Source: Saccharomonospora azurea NA-128 (lineage in GTDB: Bacteria; Actinomycetota; Actinomycetes; Mycobacteriales; Pseudonocardiaceae). Taken from it: a stretch of DNA of 54,991 nt. Location of the stretch: NCBI RefSeq assembly GCF_000231055.2, contig NZ_CM001466.1, positions 3,783,524-3,838,514 of the forward strand, read 5' to 3'. The notes beneath the pieces are model-generated. The model had not been told where the DNA came from. It did not search any database and saw only the letters and a list, made by a program, of their open reading frames with translations. The position numbers were made by a program, and so were the translations under genes. This document shows positions 38,990 through 48,046 of the stretch, piece by piece (the first letter of the stretch is position 1; the number at the start of each line of letters is the position of its first letter).

Positions 38990-41473
38990 ATGGCACGGCG
39001 CAAGAACCCGACCACCCGCGTCGACCCCTCCGCTTTCGATCAGGCGGGCGCGCGGGTCTTCGACAACCCGGTGAAGACCGAGATCGAGGACTCCTACCTG
39101 GAGTACGCGTACTCGGTGATCCACTCCAGGGCACTGCCCGACGCGCGCGACGGCCTCAAGCCGGTGCACCGCCGCATCCTCTTCTCGATGCACGAGAACG
39201 GCTACCGGCCGAACCACGCGTACGTGAAGTCGTCGCGCGTGGTGGGCGACGTGATGGGCCGCTACCACCCGCACGGCGACACGGCGATCTACGACGCCAT
39301 GGTGCGGCTGGCGCAGGACTTCTCCATGAACGTGCCGCTGGTGGACGGGCACGGCAACTTCGGAAGCCCGGACGACGGCCCAGCCGCCTCGCGGTACACC
39401 GAGGCCCGCATGTCGCCCGAGGCGATGCTGCTCGTGGGCGAGCTCGGTGAGGAGACCGTCGACTTCCGGCCGAACTACGACGGGTCGCTCGCCGAGCCGT
39501 CGGTGCTGCCCGCGGCCTTCCCGAACCTGCTGGTCAACGGCACGTCGGGCATCGCGGTCGGCATGGCCACCAACATGATCCCGCACAACCTCGGCGAGGT
39601 CGTCGCCGCGGCCCGGTGGCTGATCAACCACCCGAACGCCTCGCTCGACAAGCTGATGGAGTTCGTCCCCGGTCCCGACCTGCCCACGGGCGGCCAGCTG
39701 CTCGGGCTGGACCAGGTGCGCAAGGCGTACGAGACCGGCCGCGGTGTCGTGCGGATGCGCGCGAAGGTCACCACCGGGCCGATCGAGGGCAGCCGCAGGC
39801 AGGGCATCACGGTCACCGAACTGCCCTACGGCGTCGGGCCGGAGAAGGTGATCGAGCGCATCACCGACGAGGTCAACAAGACCAAGCGCCTCACCGGCAT
39901 CGCCGACGTGAAGGACCTCACCGACCGCGAGAACGGCACCAAGCTCGTCATCGAGTGCAAGGTCGGCGTCAACCCGCAGGTGCTGCTCGCCGACCTGTAC
40001 CGCCTCACCCCGCTGGAGCAGTCGTTCGGCATCAACAACCTGGTGCTGGTCGACGGGCAACCGCGCACGCTGGGGCTGAAGGAACTGCTGGAGGTCTTCC
40101 TCCGCCACCGGTACGAGGTCGTCACCCGACGCACGCGCTACCGGCGCCGCAAGCGCGAGGAGCGCCTGCACCTCGTCGAGGGCCTGCTGATCGCCCTGCT
40201 CGACATCGACAAGGTGATCAAGCTGATCCGGGGCAGCGAGAACGCGCAGGCCGCCAAGGAAGGCCTGATGAAGCGGTTCACGCTCTCGGAGATCCAGGCC
40301 GCCTACATCCTCGACACACCGCTGCGCAGGCTCACCAAGTACGACAAGATCGAACTGGAGGCCGAGCAGGAGCGGCTTCGGGAGGAGATCGCCGAGCTCT
40401 CGGCCATCCTCGACGACGAGAAGGTGCTGAAGCGGGTCGTCTCGAAGGAACTGGCCGCGGTGGCCAAGGAGTTCTCCGCTCCGCGCCGCACGTCCCTCAT
40501 CGACGGTGACCTCAAGGAGGTCCTGGAGGCGTCGAAGCCCGCGGGCCCGCTGGAGGTGGCTGACGACCCGTGCCAGGTGATCCTGTCGTCCACCGGGCTG
40601 GTGGCCAGGACGGCGGCCGAGTCGGAGGAGGCCGTCGAGGGCCGCAGGCGCAGCGGTCGGGCCCGCCACGACGCGATCGCGGCGATGGTGCACACCACCG
40701 CTCGCGGCCAGGTGCTGCTGGTGACCAACCGCGGGCGCGCGTTCAAGACCGACGTCCTGCCGCTGCCGGTGCTGCCGCAGTCGTCCGGCACGGTGTCGTT
40801 GCGCGGTGGGATGACCGTGCGGGAACTGGTCCCGCTGGAGAAGGACGAACGCGTCGTGGGCCTCGCGCCGCTCGGCGAGCAGGCCGAGGGCAGCCCCGGG
40901 CTGGCCCTGGGCACGCGAGCGGGCATCGTGAAGGTCTGTGCCCCCGACTGGCCCGTGCGCTCCGACGAGTTCGACGTCATCACGCTCAAGGACGACGACG
41001 AGGTCGTCGGCGCGACGTGGCTCACGGACGGCACCGAGACGCTGACGTTCGTGACGTCGCAGGCGTCGCTGTTGCGGTACGAGGCCTCACTCGTCCGCCC
41101 GCAGGGCCTGCGAGGCGGGGGCGTCGCGGGCATCACGCTGAGCAAGGACGCCCAGGTGGTGTTCTTCGGGGCGGTCCGCACCGACGACAACCAGTACGGC
41201 GAGCCCATGGTCGTGACCGCGACCGGCGAGACCGTGAAGGTCACCCCGTTCGCCGAGTACCCGGCGAAGGGCCGGGCCACCGCGGGGGTGCGCGCGCACC
41301 GGTTCCTCAAGGGAGAGACGGAACTCGTGCTGGCGTGGGTCGGGTCCCGGCCCGTCGGCTGCTCGGCGAGGGGCGAGGCCGCGGAACTGCCCGAACCGGA
41401 CCCGCGCCGCGACGGCTCGGGTACCGCACAGCCTGCTCCGGCCGTGGTCGGCCACCACATCGAACGCCCCTGA
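38990..41473 (+). CDS. parC: DNA topoisomerase IV subunit A (or second GyrA)
   Basis: DNA-cleaving subunit of 827 residues. The quinolone-resistance region reads HPHGDTAIYDAMVRLAQ, and the active-site Tyr lies in ASRYTEARMS. FKTDVLPLPVLPQS and VREL-type repeats in the last 300 residues form the beta-pinwheel DNA-wrapping domain. ATG 38990 lies 26 bp after parE, so the pair makes a heterotetramer. The quinolone-determining Ser/Ala position next to HPHGD is Thr-Ala, which may lower drug sensitivity (inference). Confidence 0.92.
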   Translation: MARRKNPTTRVDPSAFDQAGARVFDNPVKTEIEDSYLEYAYSVIHSRALPDARDGLKPVHRRILFSMHENGYRPNHAYVKSSRVVGDVMGRYHPHGDTAIYDAMVRLAQDFSMNVPLVDGHGNFGSPDDGPAASRYTEARMSPEAMLLVGELGEETVDFRPNYDGSLAEPSVLPAAFPNLLVNGTSGIAVGMATNMIPHNLGEVVAAARWLINHPNASLDKLMEFVPGPDLPTGGQLLGLDQVRKAYETGRGVVRMRAKVTTGPIEGSRRQGITVTELPYGVGPEKVIERITDEVNKTKRLTGIADVKDLTDRENGTKLVIECKVGVNPQVLLADLYRLTPLEQSFGINNLVLVDGQPRTLGLKELLEVFLRHRYEVVTRRTRYRRRKREERLHLVEGLLIALLDIDKVIKLIRGSENAQAAKEGLMKRFTLSEIQAAYILDTPLRRLTKYDKIELEAEQERLREEIAELSAILDDEKVLKRVVSKELAAVAKEFSAPRRTSLIDGDLKEVLEASKPAGPLEVADDPCQVILSSTGLVARTAAESEEAVEGRRRSGRARHDAIAAMVHTTARGQVLLVTNRGRAFKTDVLPLPVLPQSSGTVSLRGGMTVRELVPLEKDERVVGLAPLGEQAEGSPGLALGTRAGIVKVCAPDWPVRSDEFDVITLKDDDEVVGATWLTDGTETLTFVTSQASLLRYEASLVRPQGLRGGGVAGITLSKDAQVVFFGAVRTDDNQYGEPMVVTATGETVKVTPFAEYPAKGRATAGVRAHRFLKGETELVLAWVGSRPVGCSARGEAAELPEPDPRRDGSGTAQPAPAVVGHHIERP

Positions 41474-41535
41474 CGAGGTCCGCCCGCGGGTCGTGGTGAC
41501 CCGTGGGCGGACGTTCTGGGCAACCCGGGTGTCGC

Positions 41536-42486
41536 TCAGCCCGAGGCGAGCCAGGCGTCGTGGTCGTGCCTTGCGAGCAGTTCCCGGCGGCTCTCGAACC
41601 GGCGTCTCTGTCCGGTGAGGGGGTCGTCGAACTCCAGCGCCCTGGCGAGCAGCTGCAGAGGCCGGGAGAAGTCGTCCGGGGCGGTCTCGCGCACCTCGGG
41701 GTACAGCGTGTCACCCAGGATCGGGATGCCGAGGCTGTTCATGTGCACCCGCAGCTGGTGGGTGCGGCCCGTCACGGGTAACAGCCGGTACCGGCCGAGG
41801 TCCTTGTCGTCGTTGGCACGGTCGAGGAGCTCCACTCGCGTTTCGGCGTTCGGCGGACCCGGTACCTCTTTGGCCGTCCACACCCCGCGCTTCTTGACGA
41901 TGCGGCTGCGTACCGTGCGCGGCAGCTCCAACTCCGGGTCGTAGGGCGCCACCGCCTCGTACTCCTTGCGGACCAGACGGTTCTGGAACAGCTGCTGGTA
42001 CGGCGCGCGCAGCTCCCGGCGCGTCACGAACAGCAGGAGCCCGGCGGTGACCCGGTCGAGGCGGTGCACCGGCGCGAGGTCGCGGAAGCCGAGATCGCGC
42101 CGGAGCCGGACCAGCGCTGTCTCCCGCACGTGGCTGCCGCGGGGTGTGGTGGCGAGGAAGTGCGGTTTGTCGGCCACCACCAGGTCGTCGTCGGCGTACA
42201 CGACCTCCAGCTCGAACGGCACCGGGGGCTCGTCGGGGAGCTCACGGTGGAACCAGACCTGCGTGTTCGGCAGGAACTCCGTGTCCGGCGTGATCGGCCC
42301 GTCGAGTGTGACGAACCGGTGTTCGCGCAGCATCTCGTCGATCCGCTCGGGCGACAGGCGGTCGAGCTTGACCACGAGGTAGTCGCGCACCGTCGGCCAA
42401 GGCCCGCGCGCGGGAAGGCGGATGCGGGCGGCGTCGAGGCCGTCGCGTTGCGGCAGGGGAGAGGGCGGTCGCCGCACACGTCTCAT
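41536..42486 (-). CDS. RluA-family RNA pseudouridine synthase
   Basis: Converts uridine to pseudouridine in rRNA or tRNA. The catalytic motif HRLDRVTAG carries the Asp nucleophile, with the GRTHQLRVHMNSLGIPILGD block typical of RluA enzymes (given as GRTHQLRVH and GIPILGD). The 316 residues are full length; an S4-like N-terminal region is weak. ATG 42486 is chosen. Its 5' end abuts repeat array 2. The exact RNA target cannot be told. Confidence 0.88.
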   Translation of the reverse strand: MRRVRRPPSPLPQRDGLDAARIRLPARGPWPTVRDYLVVKLDRLSPERIDEMLREHRFVTLDGPITPDTEFLPNTQVWFHRELPDEPPVPFELEVVYADDDLVVADKPHFLATTPRGSHVRETALVRLRRDLGFRDLAPVHRLDRVTAGLLLFVTRRELRAPYQQLFQNRLVRKEYEAVAPYDPELELPRTVRSRIVKKRGVWTAKEVPGPPNAETRVELLDRANDDKDLGRYRLLPVTGRTHQLRVHMNSLGIPILGDTLYPEVRETAPDDFSRPLQLLARALEFDDPLTGQRRRFESRRELLARHDHDAWLASG

Positions 42487-42529
42487 GGCCCCGCACTGTA
42501 GCGGGACGCCCGGCCCAGCCGGCGCACGC

Positions 42530-42743
42530 GTGTCCGCACCTTGCGACGCCGTGTCCGCGCTCTGCGTACGGGTGTTGGCACTTCCCGTACGCCGGGGTGA
42601 CGGCGTGGCATCGTGTCCGCGGGTTGCGTACGCATGTTCGCGTCGCACGGCGCAAACATGCGTACGGGAGGCGCGGACACGCGTGCATGGAGCGCGGACA
42701 TGCGTACGGGAGGTGCGGACACGCGTGCGTGGGGCGCGGACAC
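42530..42743. repeat. Intergenic array 2 of 21-bp units in convergent halves
   Basis: Forward units start at 42530, 42551, 42572, 42613 and (partial) 42634. Inverted units cover 42660-42743 in four exact 21-bp steps. Cores are GTGTCCGC/ATGTTCGC and their complements GCGGACAC/GCGGACAT, with TACGC/TACGG in the 13-bp part. It ends 4 bases before the sorC-like stop codon and fills the 261-bp gap to the pseudouridine synthase gene. It is related to the array at 32474. Confidence 0.9.
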
Positions 42744-42747
42744 GGCG

Positions 42748-43731
42748 TCAGGGGTTCGGGGGGCGTTCCTCCGCCAGGGCGATGACTCGGCGGGCGGTGT
42801 CGTGGTCGGTGACGAGGGTGGTCACCGTGCCGGAGCGCAGCACCGCGTCGATGGCCTCCGCCTTGGGTGTGGTGTAGCCGAGGGCGATGACGTCGGGCAC
42901 GCGGCCGAGCTCGGCGTGGCTGATGGCGAGCACGTGGTGTGCGAGGCCCGTGTCCAGGGCGTTGCCGTCGGCGTCGAACAACCTCGCCGCCACCTCCGCC
43001 TTCGCGCCGCGGCGAGTGATGGACTCGCGCTCGGTCACGGACAGCGCGTCGTACACAGTGGACTCGCCTTCCTGCCAGGCGCCGATGCTCACGACGGCCT
43101 TGGTGAGGTCGCGGAAGCGGCGGAACGTCTCGACGATGCCCGGCTGCCGGCGCAGGATGTCCGTGGTTCGCCGGTCGGGCAGCACGAGGGGCGCGTAGAT
43201 CGGGTACGCCTCGCCCCCGGACACGCCGGCGAGCCGGGACACGGTCTCCACCGACCGGTCCCGCCGGTCGAGCCCGGCCTGCACTCCGCACAGCTGGACG
43301 ATCGGGCAGCGGGGCAGGGCGCGGATGTGCTCGGTCATGACGTTGACGGAGCGTGCCCACGACAGCCCGATGACGTCGTCGGTGCCGGCGATCTCCGACA
43401 GCACGCGGGCGGCGAGCGCTCCGATGCGTTGGCGGAGCTCCGGGCGCGATTCCGGCTTCACTGCTCGTTCGAGCACGAACGCCCGGTCGAGTCCGTAGGC
43501 GGCCCGCAGCTCCTCCGACAGGGTGGCCTCGACGGCTTCGGGGAGGTCGAACTCGATGCGCACGAGACCGGTCTCGCGGGCCTTGTCGAGCAGGCGGGCG
43601 ACCTTGAACCGGCTCATGCCGACGTCGTTGGCGATGTCCGACTTCGATTCGCCGAGGACGTAGAAGCGATGGGCGAGGGCAGCGACTTCGACGGCGTCGA
43701 ACAGGGACCAGGGGCGATTTCGCGCGCTCAT
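42748..43731 (-). CDS. SorC/DeoR-family sugar-responsive regulator
   Basis: A 327-residue regulator of the SorC family. The N-terminal helix-turn-helix contains GESKSDIANDVGMSRFKVARLLDKA, and the large C-terminal sugar-phosphate-binding domain has GLSWARSVNVM and ALGYTTPKAEAIDAVL. It is divergent from the polyol dehydrogenase and ABC genes, and palindromes cover its own start codon and the space before the dehydrogenase, so it probably controls both. The effector is probably a phosphorylated sugar or polyol. Confidence 0.85.
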   Translation of the reverse strand: MSARNRPWSLFDAVEVAALAHRFYVLGESKSDIANDVGMSRFKVARLLDKARETGLVRIEFDLPEAVEATLSEELRAAYGLDRAFVLERAVKPESRPELRQRIGALAARVLSEIAGTDDVIGLSWARSVNVMTEHIRALPRCPIVQLCGVQAGLDRRDRSVETVSRLAGVSGGEAYPIYAPLVLPDRRTTDILRRQPGIVETFRRFRDLTKAVVSIGAWQEGESTVYDALSVTERESITRRGAKAEVAARLFDADGNALDTGLAHHVLAISHAELGRVPDVIALGYTTPKAEAIDAVLRSGTVTTLVTDHDTARRVIALAEERPPNP

Positions 43732-43737
43732 ATGAGC
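43726..43737. promoter_or_regulatory. Palindrome over the sorC-like start codon
   Basis: GCTCATATGAGC is a perfect 12-bp palindrome that includes the ATG of the regulator. It shares the GCTC/GAGC half-site with the palindrome at 43828. Autorepression by blocking initiation is likely. Confidence 0.6.
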
Positions 43738-43827
43738 ACTGTAGCGCGCATTTCGTGCCGCACTGTTGACGGATGGCCACGCAGGGTCGTTCAATGCCTG
43801 CACATCTGAGAGGGATTCTGTCGTAGT

Positions 43828-43841
43828 CGCTCGTTTGAGCG
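43828..43841. promoter_or_regulatory. Palindrome upstream of the polyol dehydrogenase gene
   Basis: CGCTC-GTTT-GAGCG is a perfect 5-bp inverted repeat, 20 bases before ATG 43861. With the palindrome at 43726 it suggests two SorC-family operators about 100 bp apart. Confidence 0.6.
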
Positions 43842-43860
43842 CAAGAAAGGTGGGCAGCTC

Positions 43861-44859
43861 ATGCGTGCCGCTGTCGTGGACCAGCCCGGGAGTGTCCGGG
43901 TCGGTGACGTTCCGGACCCGAAACCAGGGCCCGCCGACGTCGTGGTGAAGGTCGGCGCGTGCGGCATCTGCGGGACCGACGTGCACATCGCCGACGGCCA
44001 CTTCCCGCCCACGCCGTATCCGATCGTTCCGGGCCACGAGTTCGCGGGCCAGATCGTGGAGGTGGGCCCGGAGGCGCCGGGAGGATGGTCGGTCGGTGAT
44101 CGGGTCGCCGTCGACCCGTCGCTGTTCTGCGGGCACTGCGGGCCCTGCCGGGCAGGCCACGGCAACCTGTGCGCCAACTGGGGTGCCACGGGGGACACTG
44201 TGGACGGTGCGTTCGCCGAGTACGTCGCCGTGCCCGCGACCACCTGCTACCGCATGCCCGACGACATGACCTACGCGCAGGGCGCCCTCGTGGAGCCGGT
44301 GTCGTGCGCGGTGCACGGTGTCCGCCGGGTGGGAGTCGAGGCCGGTGAACGCTTCCTGATCATGGGCGCCGGCACGATGGGCCTGATCATGCAGCAGCTG
44401 CTGCAGCGCGCGGGCGCCCACGTCACGATGGTCGACCGCAACGCCGACCGCCTGCCGAGGGCGACGTCGTTGGGGGCTGCCGCGGTCGCGGCCGATGCGG
44501 CGGAGCTGGACGGGGAGACCTTCGACGTCGCGGTGGACTGCACCGGCGCGGTGCCCGCCATCGAGGCGGCGTTCGACAGGTTGCGTCGCGGTGGCCGGCT
44601 GCTGGTGTTCGGGGTCGCCCCGGAGCAGGACCGCGTGTCGCTGTCGCCGTTCCGGATCTACAACGACGAGATCACCGTCGTAGGATCGATGGCGGTGCTG
44701 CACAGTTACGGCGCCGCGCTCGATCTCGTCGCCAGTGGTGCCGTCGACACCGACGCGCTCGTGACGCACTCGTTGCCGCTGGAACGCTTCCCCGACGCTC
44801 TGGACCTCATGCGCGGTGGCACGGGTCTGAAGATCCAGGTCGTTCCGGGAGGAGAGTGA
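43861..44859 (+). CDS. Zinc-dependent polyol/alcohol dehydrogenase (MDR)
   Basis: Medium-chain dehydrogenase of 332 residues, predicted to oxidise a sugar alcohol with NAD. The catalytic zinc ligands are Cys37 (in ACGICGTD), His59 and Glu60 (in PGHEF). The structural zinc loop CGHCGPCRAGHGNLC is complete, and the nucleotide loop is GAGTMG. It is the first gene of an operon with an ABC importer, 4 bp upstream of the binding-protein gene, so it probably acts on the imported polyol. Sorbitol, xylitol or similar are reasonable guesses. Confidence 0.86.
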   Translation: MRAAVVDQPGSVRVGDVPDPKPGPADVVVKVGACGICGTDVHIADGHFPPTPYPIVPGHEFAGQIVEVGPEAPGGWSVGDRVAVDPSLFCGHCGPCRAGHGNLCANWGATGDTVDGAFAEYVAVPATTCYRMPDDMTYAQGALVEPVSCAVHGVRRVGVEAGERFLIMGAGTMGLIMQQLLQRAGAHVTMVDRNADRLPRATSLGAAAVAADAAELDGETFDVAVDCTGAVPAIEAAFDRLRRGGRLLVFGVAPEQDRVSLSPFRIYNDEITVVGSMAVLHSYGAALDLVASGAVDTDALVTHSLPLERFPDALDLMRGGTGLKIQVVPGGE

Positions 44860-44863
44860 GCGC

Positions 44864-46225
44864 ATGCTGCGAGCACCGGGTGGACATCGGCGTCACCGCG
44901 TGCCGCTGCTCCTACTGGCCGTTCTGCTCACTCTCACGGGGTGTGCGGGCGCGGGAGCGGTCGGGGCGGGCGGACGCTCGCTCGTCATCGCCATCGTCGC
45001 CAACCCGCAGATGAACGACGCCATCGCGCTCTCCGACCGGTTCGAGCGTGAACACGGTGTCGAGCTGACGTTCGTGTCGCTGCCCGAGAACCAGGCGCGA
45101 GCGAAGATCACCGCGTCGACCGCCACGCAGGGCGGCGAGTTCGACATCGTGATGATCAGCAACTACGAGACGCCCCAGTGGGCGGCCAACGGGTGGCTGA
45201 CCGATCTGGGCCCGTACCTGCGGGCCAACCCCGACTACGACGCCGACGACTTCATTCCCAGCATCCGCGAGTCGCTGTCGTACGAGGGCTCGATGTACGC
45301 GGTGCCGTTCTACGGCGAGTCGTCGTTCCTCGCCTACCGCGAGGACCTCTTCGCCGAGGCGGGGCTGACGATGCCCGAGCGTCCGACGTGGCAGCAGATC
45401 GCGGAGTTCGCGGCGGTGCTCGACGACGACGCGGCGGGCATCGCCGGGATCTGCCTGCGGGGCAAGCCCGGGTGGGGGGAGAGCCTCGCGCCGCTGACCA
45501 CGGTGGTGAACACGTTCGGCGGGCGGTGGTTCGACGAGGACTGGAACGCGCAGCTGACCTCACCCGAGTTCCGGAAGGCGACCGAGTTCTACGTCGACCT
45601 GGTGCGCGACCACGGGGAGGTCGGCGCGTCCAGCGCGGGCTTCTCGGAGTGCGGCACGCGGTACACGCAGGGGCAGGCGGCCATGTGGTACGACGCGACC
45701 GTCATGGCGGGCACCAACGAGGACCCGGCCACGAGCAAGGTCGTCGGCAAGTCGGGCTACGCGCCGGCGCCGGTCGTCGACACGGAGGCGAGCGGGTGGC
45801 TCTTCACGTGGTCGCTCGCGATCCCCGCCAGCACGGAGGACCCGGACCTGGCGTGGGAGTTCCTGAGCTGGATGACCGACAAGGAGTACGTGCGTCTGGT
45901 CGGTGAGGAGTTCGGGTGGAACCGGGTGCCGCCGGGCTGCCGTCAGTCCACCTACGACATTCCGGAGTACCGGCAGGCCGCGAGCGCGTACGCGGACGCG
46001 ACGCTCGACGGGATCCGGCACGCCAACCAGGACGACACGATGCGGCGGCCGGTGCCGTACGAGGGCATCCAGTTCGTGGGCATCCCCGAGTTCCAGGATC
46101 TGGGCACCCGGGTGAGCCAGCAGATCTCCGCCGCCATCGCCGGGCAGCAGACCGTGGAGGAGGCGCTGGAGCAGTCCCAGTCCTATGCCGACACCGTCGG
46201 CGAGTCGTACCGGGAGACCCGATGA
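44864..46225 (+). CDS. Polyol/sugar ABC transporter binding lipoprotein
   Basis: Family 1 extracellular solute-binding protein (MalE-like), 453 residues. The signal peptide ends in the lipobox LTLTGC with the lipidated Cys27. The EFDIVMISNYETPQWAANGWL and YAVPFYGESSFLAYR blocks are typical of sorbitol/mannitol-binding proteins (given as FDIVMISNYETPQWA and PFYGESSFLAYR). ATG 44864 has GGAGGAGAG upstream. Its stop overlaps the first permease gene. Confidence 0.88.
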   Translation: MLRAPGGHRRHRVPLLLLAVLLTLTGCAGAGAVGAGGRSLVIAIVANPQMNDAIALSDRFEREHGVELTFVSLPENQARAKITASTATQGGEFDIVMISNYETPQWAANGWLTDLGPYLRANPDYDADDFIPSIRESLSYEGSMYAVPFYGESSFLAYREDLFAEAGLTMPERPTWQQIAEFAAVLDDDAAGIAGICLRGKPGWGESLAPLTTVVNTFGGRWFDEDWNAQLTSPEFRKATEFYVDLVRDHGEVGASSAGFSECGTRYTQGQAAMWYDATVMAGTNEDPATSKVVGKSGYAPAPVVDTEASGWLFTWSLAIPASTEDPDLAWEFLSWMTDKEYVRLVGEEFGWNRVPPGCRQSTYDIPEYRQAASAYADATLDGIRHANQDDTMRRPVPYEGIQFVGIPEFQDLGTRVSQQISAAIAGQQTVEEALEQSQSYADTVGESYRETR

Positions 46226-47148
46226 CGACGACCCTGGCCGAGAACACCACCACGCCTCCGGTGCAGGCCCGGCCCCGACGGCGGGAGAATCCGTGGAAGC
46301 GGCGGGCGCCGCTGCTGCCCGCGCTGTTCTTCACCATCGCCGTGACGCAGGTGCCGTTCCTGCTGACGGTGATCTACTCGTTCCAGTCGTGGAACCTCGT
46401 GCGTCCGGGCGCGCAGCACTTCGTCGGGTTCGACAACTACGTCGACGTGCTCACCGACAGCCAGTTCCGCGGCGCCATGGTGAACACGCTGCTGCTGACC
46501 GTGGTGTGCGTGTTCGTGTCGATGCTGCTGGGGCTCGGGCTGGCGCTGCTGCTCGACCGGGCGTTCCCGGGCCGCGCGGTGGTGCGGACGCTGATCATCA
46601 CGCCGTTCCTCATCCTGCCCGCCGCCGGTGCGCTGCTGTGGAAGACGACGATGTTCGACCCGACCTACGGGCTCGTCAACTTCGTGTTCGGCGCGGAGGT
46701 CGACTGGCTGTCGCGGTTCCCGTTGGCGTCGGTGATGGCGCAGGTCGTGTGGCAGTGGACGCCGTTCATGACGTTGCTGATTCTCGCCGGGCTGCAGGCG
46801 CAGTCGAAGGAGGTGCTGGAGGCGGCGCAGATGGACGGCGCGGGCCGGTGGCGCACGTTCGCGTCGGTGACGTTGCCGCAGCTCGCCCGGTACCTGCAGC
46901 TCGCGGCGCTGCTCGGCGCGATCTACATCGTCAACTCGTTCGACGCGATCTACCTGATGACCCAGGGCGGGCCCGGCACGGCCAGCACGAACCTGCCGTT
47001 CTACATCTACCAGCGGGCCTTCGAGGGCTTCGACGTCGGCCAGTCGTCGGCGATGGGCGTCATCGTGGTGGTGCTGACGCTGCTGGTGGCCACGTTCGCC
47101 CTGCGCCTGATGTTCCGGTCGTTCGACGTGAGCGGAGGCGTGAGGTGA
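46222..47148 (+). CDS. ABC transporter permease 1 (MalF type)
   Basis: A 308-residue inner-membrane permease with six hydrophobic segments. The ATPase-docking EAA loop is seen in EAAQMDGAGRWRTFASVTLP. ATG 46222 overlaps the binding-protein stop (ATGA). The N-terminal 35 residues are basic and cytoplasmic. With permease 2 it forms the transport channel for the polyol/sugar. Confidence 0.9.
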   Translation: MTTTLAENTTTPPVQARPRRRENPWKRRAPLLPALFFTIAVTQVPFLLTVIYSFQSWNLVRPGAQHFVGFDNYVDVLTDSQFRGAMVNTLLLTVVCVFVSMLLGLGLALLLDRAFPGRAVVRTLIITPFLILPAAGALLWKTTMFDPTYGLVNFVFGAEVDWLSRFPLASVMAQVVWQWTPFMTLLILAGLQAQSKEVLEAAQMDGAGRWRTFASVTLPQLARYLQLAALLGAIYIVNSFDAIYLMTQGGPGTASTNLPFYIYQRAFEGFDVGQSSAMGVIVVVLTLLVATFALRLMFRSFDVSGGVR

Positions 47149-47954
47149 AGCTGGGGCGTGCGTCGTTGACCGCGTTCACGTGGTTGATCGCGGTGCTGTT
47201 CGTGTTCCCCGTCGTGTGGATGGTGGTGACGGCGTTCAAGCGCGAGGCCGACGCCTACACCGATCCGCCGTCGGTGGTGTTCACCCCGACCTGGGAGCAG
47301 TTCGCGGGCGTGTTCGAGCGGGGTTTCCTGCCCTACCTCGCGAACTCGGCGTTCGTGACGGTGACGTCGACGGTGTTCGTGCTGCTGCTGGGCATTCCCG
47401 CCGCGTACGCGCTGTCGTTGGCGCCGATCAAGCGCACCGAGAACGCGCTGGGGTTCTTCCTGTCGACGAAGATGCTGCCGATCGTCGCCGCGATCATCCC
47501 GCTCTACGTCATCTCGCAGAACGTGCGGTTGCTCGACCACGTGTGGGCGCTCGTCGTCCTCTACACCGCGATGAACCTGCCGCTGGCCGTGTGGATGATG
47601 CGGTCGTTCCTGCTGGAGGTTCCCCGGGAGATGATCGAGGCGGCCAGGATCGACGGGGCGTCGTTGCCGATGCTGCTGCGCCGCGTGGTGCTGCCGGTGG
47701 TGGCGCCCGGTATCGCGGCCACGGCGTTGATCTGCGTGATCTTCTCGTGGACGGAGTTCTTCTACGCGATCAACCTCACCGCGGCCCGCGCGGGCACGGT
47801 GCCGGTCTTCCTGTCCGGGTTCATCACGAGCGAGGGGCTGTACTGGGCGCAGCTGTCGGCCGCGGCGCTGCTCGCCTCGCTCCCGGTGATGATCGTCGGC
47901 TGGATCGCGCAGAAGCATCTGGTGCGGGGGCTGTCGATGGGGGCGGTGAAGTAG
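47145..47954 (+). CDS. ABC transporter permease 2 (MalG type)
   Basis: A 269-residue permease with six hydrophobic segments and the EAA loop EAARIDGASLPMLLRRVVLP. GTG 47145 overlaps the permease 1 stop (GTGA). No ATP-binding subunit gene follows; as in many actinomycetes a shared MsiK-type ATPase encoded elsewhere probably energises it. Confidence 0.9.
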   Translation: MKLGRASLTAFTWLIAVLFVFPVVWMVVTAFKREADAYTDPPSVVFTPTWEQFAGVFERGFLPYLANSAFVTVTSTVFVLLLGIPAAYALSLAPIKRTENALGFFLSTKMLPIVAAIIPLYVISQNVRLLDHVWALVVLYTAMNLPLAVWMMRSFLLEVPREMIEAARIDGASLPMLLRRVVLPVVAPGIAATALICVIFSWTEFFYAINLTAARAGTVPVFLSGFITSEGLYWAQLSAAALLASLPVMIVGWIAQKHLVRGLSMGAVK

Positions 47955-48046
47955 CCCGCGGCCCGGTGGAGGATTGATCACGCCGAGGCCGGGAACCCGG
48001 AGGGCGTTGCAGTCGCCGCGCTGAGCAGCGGGGGAGGTGAGCGGTC

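Noticed and set aside
43861-47954. Complete sugar catabolic island with mobile origin
   Set aside because: No integrase, tRNA end or direct repeats flank it, and its base composition is like its neighbours.
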